In this document: piece after piece, positions 25,701 to 34,700 of the stretch
Layout of the letters: every line of letters begins with the position of its first letter
Numbering within the stretch: position 1 is the stretch's first letter
DNA from: Malachius bipustulatus
Lineage: Eukaryota; Arthropoda; Insecta; Coleoptera; Melyridae
DNA length: 64,000 bases
NCBI GenBank assembly: GCA_910589415.1
Contig: OU342635.1
Location: 8,556,001-8,620,000, forward strand
Reading direction: 5' to 3'
The notes under the pieces: model-generated
Told to the model about the DNA's origin: nothing
The model's input: the letters and a program-made list of their open reading frames with translations, nothing else
The model's database searches: none
Translations under genes and position numbers: made by a program

Positions 25701-28700
25701 TCACCAAAAACAATACTTAAGATACCGAGTGTACCCAGTATACCGTGAATGCAAAAATCAATATTCTGCCCTGCGAATTCAGAGAGAAAATATTTCAACT
25801 ATTACAGAGGTTTTTAAAACGAACACCTGCAACGAACGAAGAAGTGGAGTGAGGTGAGAATGGAGTAAAATTAGTGGAATGGGTGAAAATGCCGTCTGGC
25901 GTCCTTTGGATCGACTATTTCGAATCCTTTGACCTACAAACAGGCTACCTTAACACAGTGAGTGAGAAACTAATTTCAAACAAATGATGCAACCAATTAA
26001 TGAACTATATTTCCACGAGCTTTCCTATCCGGCTCGAAGGACCAAAAAAATGTTAACTCCGCGTCAAAGAGCCTAAAAATATTAACGACGCGATTCGATC
26101 CTGAAAGGGGCTAAATTAATGCGGCTCGATGCCGCGATGGTAATGACGAATCGCCACGGTGACAGGATCAAAATTTAGGGAAGGACCAGGCTATAATTGC
26201 CAATGATTGACAGGAACACAATTAATTAATAATTATCGAAATTACTGACCTTGTGTCTTGTCCGACTAAAGGGGCACTTGTTTTAATTTGCGAGATGTTG
26301 TAACTATTATTATTGTTCACTTTGCTCCACTATACCCACGATTGTTCCACTACTTTATACCGCTTCCTTATTTAATTAAAAGAACTAGGTATCCCGTTCC
26401 CGTAACACCAGCATCGACGAGTCTGGTACGAACGGCACTATGTCGGGCTCTTTCCTCTCTCGATGTTAAACCTCGACTCTTCTCTTCTCTCGATGTGTCG
26501 TCCTGTCCGGTCAGGTGTCCTTCTCCTTCGTCCCGATGTGTAAAGGGATAGGAAGGGGTAGGAAACGGTGGTGTCTTAGAGAATACGAATCGATTATTCA
26601 CCAAGGACGTAACAATATCCTATGACCCATAGCAATAAAATATCTTGATCATTAACTTGTTTTTATTAATGTATTGTTTTTTGTTTAGGGTAAAGCATTC
26701 TCAACGAATGAACAAACCGCCTTGCTTGCTTGAATTATCTGTGAAGAAGACTGTGCCATAAATTGTGGCCATTGCACCTGCATGGCTGGGCTCTCTGAAG
26801 TTTGTAGTCATGTTGCTGCTTTGCTGTTCACAGTGGAGCATAATCACAGAACAAAAACCATCTCATCGTGTACAGATGCTGCGGCAGCATGGAACGTTAC
26901 AAAAATATCAGAAGTTCCAATTGTTCGACTTAGTGAAATGGAATTAAATAAAAAATCCAATGTAGAAAAGCCGTCTTATTCTGTTGACGAAATTCCTGCC
27001 ATTGAAGGTCAATCACCATTATCACTCATCCTACCATAATCCCTTACATTATTAACTAATTTTATAATGTACTATTATAAATTTTATAGGTATATCTTTT
27101 ATACTTGTGTTTTTAAACCTTTATTATAATCTTGATAAATGTTTTTAAGAATTATTTTGAGTTTGTGAAACTTCATAATAGCTTCAGCATGGGGATAACA
27201 TATCAATTGTAGGAAAAATCAACAACTTCAGAACATACATTTTATTTATTATAAAGAACATAATATACTTTATTGTAAGGTAAGCTGGTGCTCATTACAA
27301 ATTTGTCAATAAAATTACAGTTTTATAAAAACACAATTATTATTTTAAATATTAATTTATTGGAGACTGAAATTTTTACAGTAGGTAACTTTAATAATAC
27401 AATAGTACTAATATGATCGTGTCACTAAAAAATTCAGAAAGCCAATTTAAAAAACGGTGAAAGTATTCAAAATTGAATGAACGCATAAGAATACTGTAAA
27501 CTTTGGTAAAAAGAAAAGGGCACCAACCCTGAATATCTAGGCCACTAGAAGACAGTAGGTAACATTTGTGTTATGTCATCTCCTGTACAGAACAGATGGT
27601 TTGAATCTATCACTTTCTGCCAGCAGCATCATCTTGCAGATTTTGGCGACAGCACTACTGGAGGACTCTCCATGATTTGTCACCTAGGTACATAAAAACT
27701 CTCAAGTTAACGAAATTAATAAATAAATAAACTCAAAAAATATCACAAATTAAGTACCTCCGAAATACTCTCATTTTGAACTTTTTCTTCTTTTCTCAAC
27801 TCTGTATTGTATTCTTTCTGAGCAGATCATCTTTAGCCCTTTTTAAAGCAACATCTGAGTTATTATATCCCATGGCCAAAGAAGGAAACCTGTCAGGATC
27901 GTTTTCAATTTTCATCAACTAATGCTGATGGTTTTCCTAAAATTTAAATATGGAAATCAAGAATTTGAAGTGAACAGAGTATTATTTTATCATCGTTATA
28001 ACATTGCATTTACATCTACAGGAAAAAATATCCGATTAGGTAGGTAGGTACATATTATTACATAAATGCGTATCAGTATCAGCTTACCAGACAAAAAATG
28101 TTTGCTGCAAACCCTGGCATATTAGGTTGTTTCTGATAAATCAGATCTTCTAATTGCTTGAAGCCATTTCACACGTCTTTTTTAGAAAGTTCAACGAGAT
28201 CTTTGCGATGTTCAAAATAATTCTTTTCAGTTCTGTTGATATTTTATAAAAATTCAAAAGATCGCGATCCTCACGGATTCCACACTTTATTACAACACAA
28301 CAGCAGGCGGTAGGCATTTTTAACCCAAAACCAATTTAATAGGGAATAAGAGATTGTATATGACCTTTTAAAAGGCTTCAACTTTTAAGTATATAAAAAG
28401 AAATAAACAAATAATGTTATCTTAATAATCCACACCACTTTCAATAACCGCTGTTCAGTTCTACAGGCGGCCATATTGAATCCATTTTGACAGCATCTTG
28501 GACAACCTAATTGGAATTAATGCGAATAAAAACGGGAAAAATTACAGAAACCTGAAATACAAATCCAAAAGGGAATGAACAACTCAAGAAGGGTTTCTTC
28601 ATTAATTTCAAAATTAAATAAAAAAAAAGATCCAAATGGATTTCTGTCCAAAATCTGTCAGGATATGAACCATAATGAAAATTCGAGGATTATATCTTTG

Positions 28701-31700
28701 AAAAAGATATCCAAATCATTGTGGTCATTGGATGACTTTCTACAAAAAAATGTATCACTGGAACGCGAGTTTCTTAAACCTTAAAAAAATTTCTTGAATC
28801 TCTTTTAACGCCCAAAATTGGCAAAAATTTTTCAAAATATTTAAAAATATAACTAGAACAATAGTAGGTACCTACCACAGAAATGTTATAACTTAAAACG
28901 GACAAAATTTCTCATAAATAGCCCCCAGTACCAGTACCAGTTACAAGTTCTGGGAGATCAAATCTGTGTGAGGGCTAATCTTCGTACAAAATTTTGAGAT
29001 GAAATTAAAAAAAAAACTCTCAAATTGTTTTTTAAACATGAAATAAAATAAAACTGACAGGAGTAATTAGTTTCTTTGTAAAGCGGTACTCAAATTAAAA
29101 TTTATCTCATAAAGTTAGGGACTCCAATAATTTCTTTGGGCTAAATGTAATTCAAGAGTTGATTTGCAAAATTTGCATAAACCACGAAATATTTTAATTT
29201 AAGATGAGGGGCATGTATAGACACTAATCCCTCACGATAACTTTTGATGAAATTCCCCTCTTGTCGAATTATTCACTCTAGCAGAATTAGTTTAAGCAAT
29301 AAATCATGACGATAGCTCAACAGGGTGCTAAGTTTGCGGGTGTTTCAGGGGGATGAAAAGTATACCGAAGCAGCCTGCTAGTCTAATTTAAAATTTACAA
29401 ATAAGTAATGATTCAAGGTTTAAAATTTGCAACGAACCACGTTTTCAAACCAGTGTCACATAGTAATTTTCTGCAAATAATACATGCAATTACTCAGAGA
29501 ACGAGTATCTTCTAAAGCAATTTTAAATCCGATAAAACCTTAATCGCTATCTCTTTCAATTTCCCGGCCGAATATAAAACACTAATCACCTTTGTATACC
29601 TACGTATCCCCAGCCTCCTCCACCCCTCGTTACGATCCACTTCTATTACTTAACATTACATAACAAGAACATGAATTTGTTAAACACCGATATCATCGCG
29701 TAAGCTGTAAAACTCACCCTCCCCCTACTATAATGCACCCTTCCCGAGTCGTAAACTCCGGTAGTAAAACACCCGATTTGACGACTCTCCCTTCCGTTTC
29801 TAATTCCACTCTTACTTGTTGCAGTACCAGAGAAGCACCTGGAGCTGAGGGAGGAGTTCCTATCTAACGGCTCTTTGCAAGTTGTGTGTTTAGCCGAGGG
29901 CGTCTTCCCCTTGCCACACATGAGCCTCCACCGGGGCGACAGGTATTCTGAAATATTCATTAAAATGTAAAGGTTTTACGACTGTTTGTTCCCTCCAGCG
30001 AGGTGAACACGTCTAGAATATCAGTCCAGAACAGAGCCGGGCTTTACGACATCAAAGCGGTCGCTGAAGTGCCGGCGCTGAGTGCTCCTGAAGAGTTTTC
30101 CTGCGAGTTGCATGTCCCGCAAGCTAACTATACCGTAAGGAAGGAAGCCGTGTACTATCCAGGTGAGATGATTTTTTCATTAAATTATCGGTGAAAGTAT
30201 TGTTTTATTATATCTACAAGATTCGGGTATTCTGAAGTCGTGAAATATTTAAGCGCAAATAAGACCGGAGAATATTATATTAAGGTGGGAGATTTATCCA
30301 GTTTAGTCACTCCCTGGGCTACTGTTACATAGCTACTTCATTGTTTTGGAGAAAGGATAAGCCAGGACGGGTTTGCATTATTTAAATCGTGCCAACCAGG
30401 ACAGTTGAAGGAGACTAGACCAAACTGCCTTAATATCGCGACTTTACAGCCCGGAAAACAAATCTCAGAACTGTTTCTCTGAGCTCTCCAAAGTCCACTC
30501 TACTATATTATTCAGTCTTAGAAGAGAAAGAACAGATATTAAATATTTACAATCCTCCTTTCAGCCAACGCCATTTCTAAGCTAAAATTTTGCTTGATAA
30601 ACTCCTTTTATGCAAGTGATGCCTAAAATTTATCAAATTTTTATATAAATTTTGAAAAGCACTTGCTTCTAATTATTATCTTCCTGTTCTATTATATCAT
30701 GTTCAGAATTGCTGTTAGGCTTCGTGAAGATTAAGTTCCGTGAAGATGAATTTGTGTAATTTAAAAAGTCAATGTAAATTTCTGGTAAATTTATAGCAGG
30801 TCGTCTCTCAAGCAACAATGATTTTGTTATAAACTAAACCCAGATTTAATTAAGAACACATGAAAGCATCAAGAAGTTCAATAACTGATCTTGTAATAAT
30901 AATTGATTAAAGTAACGAGTTCAACTACGGATATTAGATTCAGGATCAAAATTAAACATACCCACTTCAACCATTCCAAATACAATTTCTCCGCAACTCC
31001 TCTATCCCAACATACCAAACCTCGAAACTTCAACTCCGACCAGTTATTACACTGTACCTCGACTGAGCTGGAATTTACTCCAACTTCCTCCAGTAATAAC
31101 AATAAAGCAAGACTGTAGCGTATCTAGTAGGAGCGGTGAAGTGGTCGTAGTGAAGTGGCAGTTCCTTATGCAAACTGCTGTTATAACTAGTCCAGGTGAG
31201 GGCGGTAAACAGCACCCAGGACCCCCTTAGGAAGAGTCGAAAGCTCCGAGTGCAGGTCTGAGCTGTAATAAGAGAACTGCTCGAGGAGTTAGAGACAGAC
31301 GAGTTTGTCGAGCAGCTGGTCAAACTGCAGAAAGGCGCACAATGACCTGAGCTTTTACAGTATAAACATTTCACGGGAAAGCTGTTAGTTGGAATGAGGG
31401 TTTTTCTTGGTGCAATAACAAAGAATTTCTGCTCTTAAATCCGGGGAGAAGTTGAGAGACACTTTCGCTGGGGGAAGTGGGCGGGGTAATCGATTTGGTC
31501 GGATTTAATGGTCAGAAATGTTTTCATTGCAAACTTGGTTCTAAATTTAAGAGTTCTGATGTAATTTTAGTTATAGATTGCTGGGAAAATGAGAGCTGTG
31601 ACGGCCGTTACTGCGTTAAGAAAAAGGAATAAAACATATTTCCCAACGTAATTGGAAGATCGTTCAAAGTTTTCAGCTGATCTCTCTTTGAGAACAAACG

Positions 31701-34700
31701 TTTCTACTTAAAATTTAATTTGCTCTTAAGCACTTACACGAAATGGCGAGTAAAATCAAATAAGAATGTTTCATTTTATATTTAGCAACCTTGTAGATAT
31801 CATTGATTTTTTTGCGATTTTCCAGAAAACGATGAGAACAGTTTTCGTTCTATTCGGGATAATAAAAACATAATATTTTAACTTTCATGCTCTTTATTAT
31901 TTCAAATTTAAAGGCTTAAAATAATACAAGTCTTTATTTAAACAAACCACTTACACAAGTGGACAACCGTTCGTTCTCTTATCCTTCACTCTGTGTCTTC
32001 CAATCGTTAACTAACTCTCTTTCTTATTGCGCTCCAATCTAAACTGACTTCATTGTCTTGCTTACTCTATGGTACTTCAGCCTTCACCAACTTCCAGTTT
32101 ACAACTGACTAATTTGGAGTTAATGTTACGGCCGCTCTTATATGTATACAGAGAGTTCTGGACGGACGTTTCACTGGCGTAGGCGTTGCAATGTCTAACA
32201 TGCGCAAAACCATTCTGGCAAATACAGAATTAGTCGAATGAGACACTCCCGTCATGTTAGTCAGAACAGTGGCAAGTCAGCATCCAGGTGATTAACAAAC
32301 TGTTCAAAGAATGTTAACAAACCTTCCTTCGTTATAATAATATCTGAAGAATAAAGACAAGACAATTTGACAAGAAATTTCAGTGTACTGAACCTTGGTC
32401 CAGAAGGACTTTTTTTAATCCCCTTTGTTTCCTCTCATTGGCTGATTCACTAATTACATCGTGTAAATTGTTAAAAACTAGGATCTCCAGTCCAAGAAAC
32501 GATTACTATTACGGAATCGTTAATATCATCCAATCGTTAATATCAACCTCGCGTCTTAACAGTTCAGGCTTTGATATTGATATTTATTTACCATTTAAGT
32601 CAGATTGTGTTATGTCTTTTAAGTTAAAGATTTGCTGTATTGACTAATCTAGCTTTACGAAAGCTCCTCCTTTCTTATAAAACATTCAACACATCTTAAA
32701 AGTTAGCACCGAAAGAAAATCTGACAATAAAAGGCACAATGCCTCTAAGATAGAGGTAAAAAAAAGCAGGCTGAGATGAAGCCTTCATGAAAAAAAATTT
32801 TGTAAGGTTGATGGCCCCATTTTAATAAAAAATAGAAAAGCCCAAAAAATCTGAATCTGAAATCTGAACAGAACCGTCAACGCGAACGCTCAACTAATGA
32901 AGGAGAAGACAGGCGACGACATTAATCCTTTCAGGGGGCCCTCAAGTTAAATCATAATGAGACTGGGGTAGTCTGTCTAAGGAATTAACACTGAGAGGTG
33001 CAGCGTTGCTATCTTAGGTTGAATTTATGTACTTTTGGAGTCAGATTAACCGAGAGAACGGATACTTCATAAATTTTGTAAAATATGTAATTGAAATAAT
33101 TTATACAGGGACCAATTTAGCTCACCATCAAATTGTGACAAGTGAAGGGTAAAAGTTAAAAAAAAAACATCATAATATAATCATTTATACAGGGTGTCCC
33201 GTAATTAGCGTGCAATACTGAAACAGCAGATTCTATTTTCAAAAATATGAAAAAAAGTTCCTATAAAAATAGGTCGAGAAATGCTGCCTAAGGGGGCTAC
33301 AGCCCCCGAAAGGGGAGCCCAAGAAGATGGTTTTTATTTAATACCTCCGAACCCGTTCAAGATAGAAAAATGAAATTTTGGGAATTTATCAAACTTTTTA
33401 TGACCAATAAGACGCAATTACAAAAATTAAAAAATTTCCTTCAGGGGGGGTCAGATAGGTGAAGAGTTAGGTTAACTAAAAAAAGTACCCTAACTTTTTT
33501 TGTATGTACCTCGTGCCAGGATTTGAGATCAGACTATTAAAGTTGAAGTTTTTTACACAAAAAAGGTCGTCTTGCTGAATTTCGATAACATGCACCGTTT
33601 TCGCTTAAAATCGATTTGAAAATTACCTTACATGGCATAAAAATTCATATTGAAACACAACTAGAGAAAAATATTCAACGTATATAGGCCATGGATCACG
33701 GGATGTAATAAGTAACAGTTTGTTTGAAAATTGTGTTTCACGCTAATTAAGTAGAAGAAAAAGAAAATTTATTGAGCAAAAAAATGGCAAAAATTTTCAA
33801 CAGCATGATGGGGTCTCACCTAACCGCGAGCACGTCAAAAATTGCCATTTTCCGGTAAACGTTGACGTATGCGGGTGAACATTTGACGTGTAGGAGCTCT
33901 TCGGTTTGAAAATCGTCGTCGGTATTCATACTCAGCCGCCAGATCACGACCATTGCAGAATCCATATACGAAGTGCATTTCAGCCAGCTCTTGGTTAGTG
34001 AAATTTTCCATTTTTACAAAACAGTACTCAATAAATTTTCTTTTTCTTCTACTTAATTAGCGTGAAACACAATTTTCAAACAAACTGTTACTTATTACAT
34101 CCCGTGATCCATGGCCTACGTTGAATATTTTTCTCTAGTTGTGTTTCAATATGAATTTTTATGCCATGTAAGGTAATTTTCAAATCGATTTTAAGCGAAA
34201 ACGGTGCTTGTTATCGAAATTCAGCAAGACTACCTTTTTTGTGTAAAAAACTTCAACATTTCATAATCTGATCTCAAATCTTGGCAAAGGTACATACAAA
34301 AAAAGTTAGGGTGATTTTAACCTCACTCTTCACCTATCTGACCCCCCCCCCCCTGATGGAATTTTTTTAATTTTTGTAATTGCATCTTATTGGCCATAAA
34401 AAGTTTGGTAAATTCCCAAAATTTCCCTTTTCTATCTTGAACGGGTTCGGAGGTATTAAATAAAAACCATCTTCATTAGCTCCCCTTTCGGGGGCTGTAG
34501 CCCCCTTAGGAAGCGTTTCTCGACCTATTTTTATAGGAACTTTTTTTCATATTTTAGAAAATAGAATCTGCTGTTTCAGTATTGCACGCTAATTGGATGT
34601 ATGTTCGATTTCTATTATTTAAGGAGTTATTAAAAAAAATCGCCCTCTAGCGGCGATTTTTTATATATAGACAGGTAAAACCAATCTAAAGTTAAATAAA

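Larger units (their letters stand above)
19332..26619 (-). mobile_element. Full-length BEL/Pao LTR retrotransposon, copy 2
   Basis: The element spans 19337-26614 (7278 bp), minus strand, with two 564-bp LTRs that appear identical. It is flanked by the target duplication atatc at 19332-19336 and 26615-26619. This duplication differs from that of copy 1, so the two copies are separate insertions and not a duplicated segment. It interrupts an apparent intron of the SWIM-family pseudogene inside the THAP/SWIM DNA transposon. The polyprotein is intact. Confidence 0.93.
18804..28511. mobile_element. DNA transposon with THAP and SWIM remnants, split by BEL copy 2
   Basis: Terminal inverted repeats ATTAGGTTGTCCA at 18804-18816 and their mirror at 28499-28511. 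Just inside, CTGTCAAAATGG plus GGCGGCCTGTAGAA (18834-18860) is mirrored at about 28456-28493. Without the 7278-bp BEL insertion it would be about 2.4 kb. A SWIM-finger protein remnant lies on the plus strand from the left end, and a THAP-finger remnant on the minus strand from the right end, so the two genes converge. Both are broken by frameshifts. No catalytic transposase motif is visible, so this copy is decayed or internally deleted. The target duplication is unclear. Confidence 0.6.

Noticed and set aside
10662..26614. One large segmental duplication instead of two insertions
   Set aside because: The target duplications differ, the LTR variants differ, and the flanking sequences are unrelated.
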